A DNA stretch of 64,000 nucleotides, taken from Homarus americanus. Lineage: Eukaryota; Arthropoda; Malacostraca; Decapoda; Nephropidae. Where the stretch lies: NCBI RefSeq assembly GCF_018991925.1, contig NW_024737068.1, forward strand, positions 1,183,239 to 1,247,238, written 5' to 3'. Of this stretch, positions 54,701-64,000 are shown one piece after another (the first letter of the stretch is position 1; every line of letters begins with the position of its first letter). The notes beneath the pieces are model-generated. The model saw only the letters and a program-made list of their open reading frames with translations. It did no database searches and had not been told where the DNA came from. Made by a program: the position numbers and the translations under genes.

Positions 54701-57700
54701 TCTTCATCGCTCGTCATCAAATCAGGGTCTGAAAACTTTTCCAATTTCAATCGAGCCTTGACCACTCTCATGCCTCTTAACCGCTTGTGTACACTGCTGA
54801 ATAAAATCATCTGATGTTAGCCAAATAAGATATTAAAAGTGGCGTCCCTCTAGTGAAGGGGTTAATAATATTCAGCTTCTGCTCTAAACTCAAGACCTTG
54901 TGATCTTTTTTTAAATGCCTGGATGCCACTGGGTCCAGAGCAAGAATGTATCATTTTCACTCAGGCTTATTCATACATGATTCACTATTCATAATTCACT
55001 TCTGAACAGGCGAGAGATATGCTCGTGACAGAGGCAAAATTCAGGTGGGCTTCCACCTTCAGAGTTGGTAGCCACAATAGCATTACTGGATGGGCTCGTG
55101 GTGGAATCATTTGTATTATGTATTTTCTTCGGGTCCTTGGAATCCTACACCTCTCTAAAGTTCTTAAGTTCTTCGCTCCCTTGTTCAACTAAATGAGTTC
55201 TACATTCCATAAGATTTCCTGCAGTACTCACAGGCTGACTGTACTATTTTCTGTTACCTTCTGGCAGTGACACTGTCTGTCAGTCAAGCAATATTAATCA
55301 ACATTGATGTAGCATAATATTTATTGGTTGTCTTAAGGTCAGGTCACATTATTTTATACAAAGGCCTGTCATGGGTCTATCAAAACTCAGTTCCCCATTC
55401 TGATGTTTTTCATTGTCCTGTATGTGTCCTTTCAAAAAAGTGCATACTGTATATGAGAAAATGTACAAGTGTGTGTAAATGAGAGTTGTAGTTTTGAATT
55501 CCTTAGTTACCCCATTTTATATAAACACTCGTGAAACCTTCCTGGCTCAGATCACATATGTAGACTTTTTTGGAGGGGGGCTATAATAACAGTTGGCATA
55601 AACACTGCTGTAGCTGCTTCATCTTGCACATTCTACACTCAATGTTAGGAAAGGAATAAAAACAATAGAATAGACTGGAATCATTGCATATTAAGAGTGT
55701 GGTTGATGATTTTCAATTTCAGTAAAAGACAAATATTAAACATGATAATAGGCCTTGTTAGACTCAGAAATTCGTCAGTCCGTACAAGATGTAGTTTCCT
55801 TTCTGTGACTTTAGAGATTGAACTGAAATTTGGTTTGCAGTTTTTTATATCGGTCATCCATATGTTGAGCTTATTGAATAGTATTTCCAGTGTTTGAGAG
55901 AAAGATTTTGGCAGGGTCAGACATAACCTTCAGTTAGTGTCTATTTGTCCAGTGCGATTTATTCTTTGCTTAATTAGCCTCAATTTACATGGCAATTCAG
56001 ATTATTTCATTATTAGCCACACTTAATTTTGCAGGTGTGTAGATGATGGGTAACCCAACTGTTTGGTGACGATTCTGCTTGTGCCTCTCTTCCTAAAAGG
56101 TAAACTGGAGAGGATTTTCATGATTCAACTCAGTAGTGTTCTTGGAAACTACCTCAAGGCAAAGTTAGACTATGTGTACAAGAGGGGATTTAAGGGTACT
56201 TGTTTCCTTCTTACTTTTCTTATAAGTTAGTTCTTGGTGGGAAGTCACTGTGCTAGTCTCACAGACACTACTCTAGGATTGTGCAACATTTTAAATTATA
56301 ATTCGTCATACAGAAGTTAAAAATTTGTTTTTGTAGATGGCTAAAATACTTAACTGGGAAGCATAATGTTAAAAATATTCATTTGTTCAAGAGACTATAA
56401 ACAATGTCGATGTACCAGTTGCTGCAAACAGTATGCTGACGTTTGTATATAACATTCATTTTATGTATCCTTTTAATGACAGATAATTTTGTGTTAAACC
56501 CTTTACTGGGGGACTCTGCATTTAATATATTATATTTGGCTAACACCAGACGATTTTACTCAGCACCGAGATATCCTCCGTACACAAGGGATTAATAAAC
56601 TATTTCCAGTAACCCCTTCACTGTGAGACTCCTAAACCTCTGTATCGACACGTTAAAGTAATTTAATTGAATAAAAGAAACATAAAGTAGTGTACAGGTG
56701 TGAAAATGAGATCTCCCAGCAATGTCAGGTGGGATATGAAGAATCTCTAACAGCTTGTGTGTGTGTTTGCAATAATAATAATGATTATTAACGGTTTATT
56801 GAAAACGTTCTGTAGCCCGCAGGCTGAAAATATACATTAGACAAAAATGACTTATTACATACAAAGGCATGGGGTAGGTGTGTGTGTGTGTGCTGAAAAG
56901 TCTTACCGGGACCTCATTTTAGGTTTGAAGTCTGCATGCATTGTGGCCAGTTGGGGCAGTGGTTAACGGCTGCCTCTCATGCTAATTTATGAAACTCTTT
57001 GGTACTGTGGGAAGAGTCCTGCTGGTGCCACGTGACAGTTGACAAGGTAGCTACAAGACCAGCTCCCTTTTGACTATTGAGAAAACTACCAGATTCTTAG
57101 TTAACTTGTATGTTAATGAAGTGACCCACTCCCCGTCGTACTGTGTTTATTGCATATATTCAGCCTTTGTGCTCCTATGTTCTTCAAACTCACACAACTC
57201 TTGACCTAGTTCATCTCCACTCTCAATACCCAGCTGCCCTCTTAAGTGTCTGTCACAGTACTCATCTATTCAACCATTCTCATTTCAGTTTGCTCAAGCT
57301 TATGCATGTCATCCTCTTTAACTGCCCATGTTACATTGCCATACAACATCCATTTCTCCAGCCAATGTTTTAAGAAAGATTTAGTTTTGTTTAAAGCTGT
57401 ACAAGAAGAGCTCGATTTCAGTCATGACATGAAATGCTATTAAATTGAAAATTTTCTATAAAATTTCACTTGCCATACTTTATTAAGTCACACATTACTA
57501 ATAGGATGTAAATGTAAGCCTTATTTTGCAGTGTGTATTTATAAGCTTATATACATACACTGATATTTATATAAGCATCCCACCCACATATTTCTGCAGG
57601 TGCTTCAGCAGTATTTCTATTAATTTCCTCCATCAGCTGAGTAAATTTCTTTTTTCCTCTCTTACAGGCCTTTTACCCACTGTAATGCAGAGTACCTGGA

Positions 57701-60700
57701 GTCAAGAGCATCATACAGTACTCCCCTATTCACTCTCTTTACATCTTTTCTTGTAGCCGTATCAGATGTGTTGTGCTGTGGTGTTCCCCTTCCACAACAC
57801 AGATTCATGAGTCTAATCAGATTTATCCTTGTTACTTTTACATCACCCGAGGAACACATCCATCCTTGTCGTACATACACTGCTGCCCTCTTGGATGCCT
57901 CTCTCTCTTACCAAATTGTTCTTGCTACCCAGGTATCCAATGTGTCATTTATAGATGTGAATATTAGAAAATAGGTTTTTTGAATTAGAACATTTTGGGT
58001 TTTCAGCAATTCCTGACCCGGCAAGTGTGACAGGCGTGGCTTCAGCATCGCTCGAGTATGCAAGTGATACAGACAGTGAGGAAGAGATAACCACCTTGCC
58101 CCATGACACTCTGCCACGTCGTGAGGCTGATAGTGAATTAGATTCGGCTGATTCTGATGCTGATCCCCTTGAACACTCGCAAGTTTTTACTACGGAGGAA
58201 ATAACAAGAATATATCTGGAGAAGTTGAAGAGATTAAAGGTGAATGTCATCATAAATGTATGTGTAGTTGTTTAAAGTCTTGTCTTACGTGTCATCTGGC
58301 ATAAAAATTCTGTATTTCCCTAATTGATATCTTGAACCACTGTCTAAATCGGTCCAAGAGATTTATTTTTGTATTTTTTTTAATATACTTATACAGTATT
58401 TGGAGTTGTTTTATAAAAGAGGCATTAAAGTATACAAGCCAGGTGATCTTACTGACTGTAGAAGACATACCCATAGCAAAGAAACACCTTTTTTTTTTCT
58501 TTTTTTTTTAAATGAGAAGGTCAAGCATGGCTGGGAAGGAGCTGTTCACTCAGCAATTTCACCACCATTTGCAGAGCCTGACAATTTGGTTCTGTTATGG
58601 GCCTCTAGTAATCAGAAGTCTTTAGTTCACCTGTGTTTATGAATTGAGAGTTAGTCCTCATATCCCTGAAATTTGTGGCTTAGTGAATTTTAGGTCATTG
58701 TCTCTGAACTTAACCTAACCCCATTTTCAGTATAGATGCAATTAATATACATTACATGTGGTGTGTACAGTCCATGGGATGTATAGTGACATGATCGGGT
58801 GGGTGGGGGGGACTGCAAAAGTTCTGTAGGGTTCTTTATATGCCACACTGAAAAACTTGATCATGTTTCCAGGTTGTTTGATAAAGGTTCTCTACCCCAG
58901 CACACACACACTCTCTTTCTCTCTCTCTGTCTCATATCATTTATCTATCTTATGGCCAGTGGGGGGGGGATATGTGTGTGTTGCAAGTTAAACTCCATTT
59001 TTGTTTTTCTTTTCCAGTCCATGTATATTGGAGAGTACAAGAGACTTGCCCATATCTTGCGAGAGGGCAGAAGAAAGTATCTCCAGAGTGTGCGACAAGA
59101 GAAAGAAACCATGGGTAAGGCCTTTATATATCAAACCCTTCCATAGGTCTTGAAATTGTCCCAAAGCTTTCTGGTTTATTGGATTTCTAAGGGTTGTTGT
59201 TTCATATTGGTTGGCCTTGTTGCTTTCAGAGTACAGTGCTGGATGCATTTATAATTAGTTCAACCTTAATAGGGGACCTGAGTACCGGTTGATGCTGTGG
59301 GGAGCTTCAGATGTTTACCTTTACTCCTTACTCTTGAACTAACTTGAGATGGGCTATGTTAGATTGCTTCCATTCAGGGGTTCAAGCTGAGCATAGCTGT
59401 TGGAGCATATTGTCTTGGTAATTCCCACCTCCTTGTTGATACTTTTAGTTTATGGAGTTGCTTGAGCCACGCTGAATAATTCTTAATATTGGTGGGTAAA
59501 TTTATAGAATCACATAAGGAGGTAGCTATTTGAAATACCATTGGCCAACTTATTGATCTGGGTATAAATTAACTTTGCTATCACAATTTCACATAGTATG
59601 CAAGAATTAGAATACAATACAGTCCACTATTATGAACCAGGTTTTAAAGAAATTATTTGTTAAACCCAACAGTGAGTATCCATGCTCAGCCTAAAACCAC
59701 ACCAGAGGAGAGAGCAGCATACGACCAGCTTCGGGCCATGAGTCGGTACCACAAGCACTTGGGGACGCATTCACTCTTATACCGGCAGCAGCTGGAACGT
59801 CGCCTCCAGGTGTGTACAGTATTGCCCCGCTTTACACGTTTTCACTTTCCGCGATTTCTGATTTCTCATTTACCATTTACGCGGTACCTTGCCAGAACCG
59901 GACTTTCACTTTCCACGGTGCATCTACTCATATACGCGGTGAAGTATAATTTTTTTTTTATTTAGCTCATAAAATTCATACAAATTACCCGTCCAGAATA
60001 TAATTTACATTGCTGGAATTCTTACAATATGATGATCATTTTGAATATAAACATCATGGATTTTGCATTAGACATACAAATTTTAGATCTATTGTAATAA
60101 TTTGGTTTACACAAAGCAAATATTTTATCTTTTGTGCAAAATATATGAAGTTTGCATTCAAAATATTCCCTGACCTGCAAGGAATACAGAAATGTCAATT
60201 ATATTATCCTAACTTTAGTCTGAGGTATTATTTATTACTAAAAGTTAAAATCTAGTTTTTTCACCCAACATTTCTCTGGTAGGGAGGGAAGGTTGGGGGG
60301 GGAGGGTTGGGACCAACCGACCCAGCTGGCGTGAGTGTGAGGAGGGGGGGAGGCAAGGTGGGGTACTTTGATTGACAGATAGTGTCGTGAAGAATATTTT
60401 TTTTTTTATTAACGGAAGATATTTGTTTTAGCTCATAAAATTCATACAAATTACTCGACCAGAATATAATTTACATTGCTGGAATTCTTACAATATGATG
60501 ATCATTTTGAATATAAACATCATGGATTTTGCATTAGACATACAAATTTTAGATCTAATGTAATAATTTGGTTTGCACAAAGCAAATATTTTATCTTTTG
60601 TGCAAAATATATGAAGTTTACATTCAAAATATTCCCTGACCTGCAAGGAATCCAGAAATGTCAATTATATTATCCTAACTTTAGTCTGAGGTATTATTTA

Positions 60701-62230
60701 TTACTAAAAGTTAAAATCTAGTGTTCTCACCCAATCATTTCTCAGAGAGGTAGGAGCTGGGAAGAGGGGGGGGGGGATTTGAGTCCATTATTTGAATGGA
60801 CATAAACCTGGCGACTGTATTTCTCTTAAATATTAATTGTGTGAGCATACTATCATAAAATTTAGATGTTATTTTTACTACAACATAGGTATTGTGTCGG
60901 AAAAAGTGGAGTTTGGGGGTCGGGCCAGTCTCTATTGGAATTAATCCCATATGTTCTGTTGTTCGCTTTCCGCAGTACCCTGTGGGTTCAATTGACCTCG
61001 TAAATCTAAATCGGGGTAATACTGTATTCTTTATACATTAAAGTCTATTGGGAAGTAGCTATTAGATAAGTACTGACTAGCATTCTACATGGAGGGTCTT
61101 CTAAGATTAGATTCCCCCCAGGCATTTCCTCTGATGGTTTGATAAACATGGACAACTTTGATAAAACTACACATTCCTGCCTAAAATGTTGGTGCTGAAT
61201 TTCCTTCTTTTTTTTCCCCACCCTGTAAGAGCATGTTAGCTGAAACCTTTCCTGAGAAATCTGTGTAATTATTATATTTTTTGTACAAGGTAACTGAGGG
61301 AGTGAACTACAAGCCTGGTCCAAGTGTTGGCTGCGTAAAATGTGTGTATAGTGAAGGATCGTGGCGCTGCGGAGAAAAATCTGTTCCTCTCTCCAAATAT
61401 TGCTCAAAACATATTTTACATGTAAGTACGATAGTACTGTCGGTCATTTTGTTTGGGTTGTATCTGAATTTATTTTTTAGCTTAAGTTAGATTTTTAATA
61501 ATTTGTATGGTGAGTTTGCATCTTCTGTACTCAGATTATAGGTTACCACTTATGCAACAATAGTCACTAGACATGTTTTTCTTGTGACAAACTTGTACTG
61601 TAACTGAATGTGCCTTGTATTGACTCATTTCTTGTCAACAGGATCCTAATCAGGTGTTGTTTGGAGCATGTGGTGTGAGCAGGTGTGGTGATGATCAGTG
61701 CTCCATGCCAGTTATGTGTCTACCTTACACAACCACCTGCATCTACCATACTCCCATACCAGATCCTATTGTAAGTAGTGCTTTGTTAAAATCTGAATCC
61801 CATGTTTGATTTTTGTTTTACATCTGTTGTGCTAATAAAAGGAAGTACAGTATCTTTATATTGCCAGTAATATACTATTCTACATGGATTTAGCAATGCA
61901 CCTACCTTCTAATTGAACCTGTTGAGCCCAGCTGTCTTATAAAGTACGGAGTCGATATATTTGACTTTTAACTCGTCAAATTTCTTTTTACTTTACCAGC
62001 CTGTTAGTTCACCACTCCTTGAAGACATAGAGAACAATGCAATAGACCTAAGTGCAGAGGAGCTGAGTATTCAGAGCTCTACTAGCCAGCTGCCTCCTCC
62101 TGGACCCCAAGAGATCATTGACCTCTCAGAAAGTCATAGCTTCATTGTTTCTGAAGTGCCACCTGAAAATGTCATGGAGGGAGATGGTGAGGAAACAGAC
62201 GAAGCACTTTCTTCAGAGACTAAATCATGA
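51588..62230 (+). CDS. KANSL2: KANSL2: KAT8 regulatory NSL complex subunit 2
   Basis: Subunit of the nuclear NSL complex, which with the acetyltransferase MOF/KAT8 acetylates histone H4 at promoters; the Drosophila orthologue is NSL2/dgt1. Coding exons are 51633-51731, 52960-53099, 53819-53958, 58007-58239, 59018-59114, 59673-59809, 61290-61421, 61642-61770 and 62000-62230. All junctions are in phase and give 445 residues, near the family's usual length. An N-terminal potential DNA-binding Cys/His module pair is seen: C24, C31, C42, H45 and C57, C68, C82, H85 (CSRHILEDKGAPFRQC). An acidic SDTDSEEE and ELDSADSDADPLEHSQVFT stretch follows, then a charged helix (YKRLAHILREGRRKYLQ). A second Cys/His pair lies at about 297-365 (CSKHILHDPNQVLFGAC), with an acidic C-terminus. 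The match to human KANSL2 architecture is clear. No frame lesion was seen. Confidence 0.96.
52960..53099 (+). CDS. KANSL2: KANSL2 exon, Cys/His module
   Basis: Acceptor TTTCTACAG, donor GG|GTGAGT (phase 2). Encodes TRLDGFEYCSRHILEDKGAP, FRQCNYIY and GKRCLRPAP, the most conserved part of the family. Confidence 0.95.
53819..53958 (+). CDS. KANSL2: KANSL2 exon, Arg-rich segment
   Basis: Acceptor TCCAGCAG, donor G|GTAAAT (phase 1). Encodes YCGEHSRRSLVLRQRAARRR, closing module 2, then ETPETLLNQLSHH. Confidence 0.92.
54777..54865. mobile_element. Short TTAA-flanked MITE (piggyBac-like), copy 1
   Basis: TTAA at both ends. 81 bases CCGCTTGTGTAC...AGTGAAGGGG between them. The inverse of this sequence is recognisable at 56494-56595 (TTGGCTAACACCAGACGATTT versus ATCATCTGATGTTAGCCAA). 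TTAA duplication is the piggyBac signature; no transposase. Confidence 0.6.
56494..56595. mobile_element. Short TTAA-flanked MITE (piggyBac-like), copy 2
   Basis: TTAA at 56494-56497 and 56592-56595. 94 bases ACCCTTTACTGG...GTACACAAGGGA, in the opposite orientation to copy 1 in the same intron. Confidence 0.6.
58007..58239 (+). CDS. KANSL2: KANSL2 exon, acidic Ser/Asp segment
   Basis: Acceptor GGTTTTCAG, donor AAG|GTGAAT (phase 0). Encodes YASDTDSEEE, ADSELDSADSDADPLEHSQV and TTEEITRIYLEKLKRLK. It is preceded by a 4-kb intron that contains two TTAA-flanked MITEs. Confidence 0.95.
59018..59114 (+). CDS. KANSL2: KANSL2 exon, coiled helix
   Basis: Acceptor CTTTTCCAG, donor G|GTAAGG (phase 1). 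Encodes SMYIGEYKRLAHILREGRRK and YLQSVRQEKETM. Confidence 0.95.
59673..59809 (+). CDS. KANSL2: KANSL2 exon with transposon 8 bases downstream
   Basis: Acceptor ACCCAACAG, donor CAG|GTGTGT (phase 0). Encodes ERAAYDQLRAMSRYHKHLGT and LLYRQQLERRLQ. The intron's GTGTG is followed by the TA target duplication and the pogo/Tigger-like element, so only the first seven intron bases are outside it. Confidence 0.95.
59963..60256 (+). repeat. 294-base direct repeat, unit 1
   Basis: Almost identical to 60429-60722, offset 466 bases, with about a handful of differences. Each unit has an 81-codon open frame starting MLEFLQYDDHFEYKHHGF; this is a by-product of the duplication and has no family match. Confidence 0.95.
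60429..60722 (+). repeat. 294-base direct repeat, unit 2
   Basis: Second unit. The spacer between units (60257-60428) is G-rich (GGGAGGGAAGGTTGGGGGGG) and a similar G-run follows unit 2, so the true repeated module probably includes the G-rich part. Confidence 0.95.
61290..61421 (+). CDS. KANSL2: KANSL2 exon, second Cys/His region part 1
   Basis: Acceptor TTGTACAAG, donor CAT|GTAAGT (phase 0). Encodes PGPSVGCVKCVYSEGSWRCG and SKYCSKHILH. Confidence 0.93.
61642..61770 (+). CDS. KANSL2: KANSL2 exon, second Cys/His region part 2
   Basis: Acceptor TTGTCAACAG, donor ATT|GTAAGT (phase 0). Encodes DPNQVLFGACGVSRCGDDQC and CLPYTTCIYH. Confidence 0.95.
62000..62230 (+). CDS. KANSL2: KANSL2 last coding exon
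   Basis: Acceptor CTTTACCAG. Encodes PVSSPLLEDIENNAIDLSAE and an acidic tail ending SSETKS, TGA at 62228-62230. Confidence 0.95.
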   Translation, partial: PVSSPLLEDIENNAIDLSAEELSIQSSTSQLPPPGPQEIIDLSESHSFIVSEVPPENVMEGDGEETDEALSSETKS

Positions 62231-63929
62231 AGACGTGGTGTAGAAGGCTTTTACCATAGGTCTAAATCTTTCAATATGCCAAGAGCTACACACCACATAT
62301 ATAAATTATTAATGAATTTTTGGGTGGAAACAAACTATAGAAACATTGTGAGGTTATAAAGCTGAAGTGTGGTACAGTATATCCATTCTTATGCAAGTGT
62401 TAATTTTAGTTTACCCTTTGAAACGCTAGCATAATAAGGTATGGGTAGGTAATCTATCTATCAGTTTGTTTTCTGAGTGCCTCTATACTATTTCTTATAT
62501 GAAGCAACATCACTATAAGATATTTTGGTGAAAACTTGCCTTGAGTACAGTATATAGCATTGATGAAGTGCCAACCTCAAATCTGTGTCAGGGTCAAATA
62601 TAATAGGGAGTATATTATGTGTTGCAGTACAAGTAATCATCTTTTAGTATGGATAATTATATGGGTGAAGTAACATTAATATCTCTGAGGTGAAATTAGT
62701 GGTACCCATTATCATACCTCCCAGATAACACATAAACACACAAAATTTTAATGAGAACAAAAATGTGAGGAATTAGATATAAATTACTTGACCTGAAAAT
62801 TTTTACAGTGCAGTATACTGTATCATGTGACTCTTCAATATGAAAGTTTGTTTGACAACCTCTTGTTGCCATTTAAGATTTATGTGAGTTACGACAACGA
62901 AATACTGTACTTATATACAATATATTTTTTAACAAGTACAATAGTCAATATTCACAAATGATAATAGATTTTGTCAAAATTATATATTTTATTCTTTAAA
63001 CTTACCTATGAATTTAACATTATACACAGAGTAATGTGATCTCATTCACAAAGAATTTAGCATTTATATTTTGCAGTTAACAGCCCAAAGAAAATTATTA
63101 AAAGTATAAGTATTTTTCCCAAGCAAGTAAATCCAAGATAAATTTTGCTTTATCTGAGTTTATAAGAAATTTAATTTTTTATAATCTTATCTAAATACTG
63201 TGCATTACATTTAAGATGTACTGAATGAATCTCGGTGTGACATCGGGGATACCAGTTTTTGTCAATTGAAGTTGTATATATTGAAGTTCTTTTTCTGATT
63301 TGTGATAACTTTTTTTCTTTGCTGGTAATATGCCAGATGAACAGTGTGTTTTCTGGAGACTCCAAGTCTTTAATGTTTTGTTATACCTTTATCATTATCA
63401 CCACCCTCATCACCCGGGACTCATTAATACTGTTGCTTCCTGGATGTCCGTCTCCTTTGCTTCTGGAGAATCATTCAGCCATCACTCCTTGTTCCCTCCC
63501 CCTCTGTCATCTACCTTTGAGTTGTAAACTTTATTTTTTCTATTAATCCATGCCACATAGCCCATCACCTCGTTCATTTCCTTATTTCTGCATTTCTAGT
63601 TTTCTCCGTCCTATTCACCCCACATATCTTCAAACATGTCCTGTGTACTGTATATCTTTTATCCTTGCATCCAGAGTCTTTGCTTCACATATTAAATCCT
63701 TAACATTAACATCATCTTTAGCATTTTATCTCATGCACTAAGTGCAGAAGAGCTTATGACACCCCTGGTGTTAATGCATCATTGGAAACTATTTTAAGTT
63801 TTAGTTCCTATGTGTGTATATGCAGGTGAGTTGTTACCTTTTGGTAGTGCTCATTATTATGTAGCACATTTGATGTTGTTTATGAAACATTTTGCTGATA
63901 AAGAAGGCAGTGTATTAGTACCAAATAAA
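62231..63929 (+). other. KANSL2 3' UTR, with a candidate poly(A) signal
   Basis: AT-rich and free of coding signals after the TGA. AATAAA at 63924-63929 is a candidate polyadenylation signal; an earlier end is possible. Open frames at 63171-63741 are not supported as genes. Confidence 0.4.
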
Positions 63930-64000
63930 ATTATATTATAAACTACAGTCTCTCTATGACATGCCATGAATCAAGCAAAATTTTTTTTTATTATTGGAAT

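Larger units (their letters stand above)
53959..58006. other. Large KANSL2 intron
   Basis: Holds two TTAA-flanked MITEs (separate entries) and, at 54010-54190, a segment with CACTAAATGAATGGGT and TCTCCCATTGAAATGCA that resembles part of 19975-20060 in the aldolase intron. No other exon recognised. Confidence 0.5.
59817..61024 (+). mobile_element. Non-autonomous pogo/Tigger-like transposon, copy C, in KANSL2 intron
   Basis: TA at 59815-16 and 61025-26. Ends CAGTATTGCCCCGCTTTA and the inverse TAAATCGGGGTAATACTG. The right part (60830-61020) matches copy B and copy A (ATCATAAAATT, TTTTTACTACAACATA, GTCGGAAAAAG). The interior holds a 294-base direct duplication. No transposase frame. Confidence 0.85.

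Noticed and set aside
56940..57010. tRNA-like A-box (GGGGCAGTGGTTAACGGC)
   Set aside because: No B-box or acceptor pairing follows.
60010..60721. Two paralogous 81-codon genes
   Set aside because: They lie in a duplicated segment of a non-coding transposon in an intron and match no family.

Overview
The window is eukaryotic nuclear DNA, most likely from a decapod crustacean (crayfish or lobster type). The evidence is spliced genes with GT/AG introns, a non-LTR, Penelope, gypsy, pogo, mariner and hAT mix, very long (TA)n microsatellites, degenerate TTAGG-type telomeric repeat, and many dispersed strings of the TACAGTACTGTA kind. No sequence search was possible, so the species is inference. 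There is no bacterial operon, CRISPR array or phage.

Three host genes are supported. (1) A fructose-bisphosphate aldolase gene (+, coding exons 16297-21830) with six recognisable exons. The four middle exons carry indels that break the frame, while splice sites and the encoded residues stay conserved. (2) A partial gene on the minus strand (exons 34500-34272 and 31322-31077) encoding a signal peptide and the start of an extracellular domain I cannot name with confidence; its remaining exons lie outside or beyond a gap. (3) A complete KANSL2 (NSL2/dgt1) gene (+, 51588 to about 63930), nine coding exons and 445 residues with every exon phase consistent. It encodes a subunit of the NSL histone acetyltransferase complex.

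Layout: 1-12.1 kb holds LTR-like repeats, a LINE relic, a pogo/Tigger element, telomere-like repeat and hairpin MITEs. 12.1-23 kb is the aldolase locus and its possible promoter. 24.1-27.1 kb is a minus-strand gypsy pol broken by a hAT MITE (exact 8-bp target duplication) and a solo LTR, next to a LINE 3' end. 28-31 kb holds tRNA-derived SINE arrays, a 100-N gap and a CACCTG-rich minisatellite. 31-34.5 kb is the secreted-protein gene with a hAT element in its intron. 35-38.5 kb holds a palindrome, LINE tails and SINEs.

38.5-44.25 kb is a nested stack. A Penelope-like element with a possible hammerhead ribozyme was invaded by a mariner-type element (TA duplication, 26-bp terminal repeats). That in turn was invaded by an LTR retrotransposon (GCATA duplication) whose long ORF runs from capsid through protease straight to integrase with no reverse transcriptase. 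44.6-50.5 kb is a 5.9-kb minisatellite of a 30-bp unit whose left end is lost in the second 100-N gap. The rest is KANSL2, with a pogo/Tigger insertion starting 8 bases after one of its exons.

I found no convincing new multi-gene system. The most unusual items are the reverse-transcriptase-less LTR element with a long open frame, the nested Penelope/mariner/LTR stack, (TA)n tracts that start exactly at transposon target duplications, and the contrast between frame-broken aldolase and flawless KANSL2.
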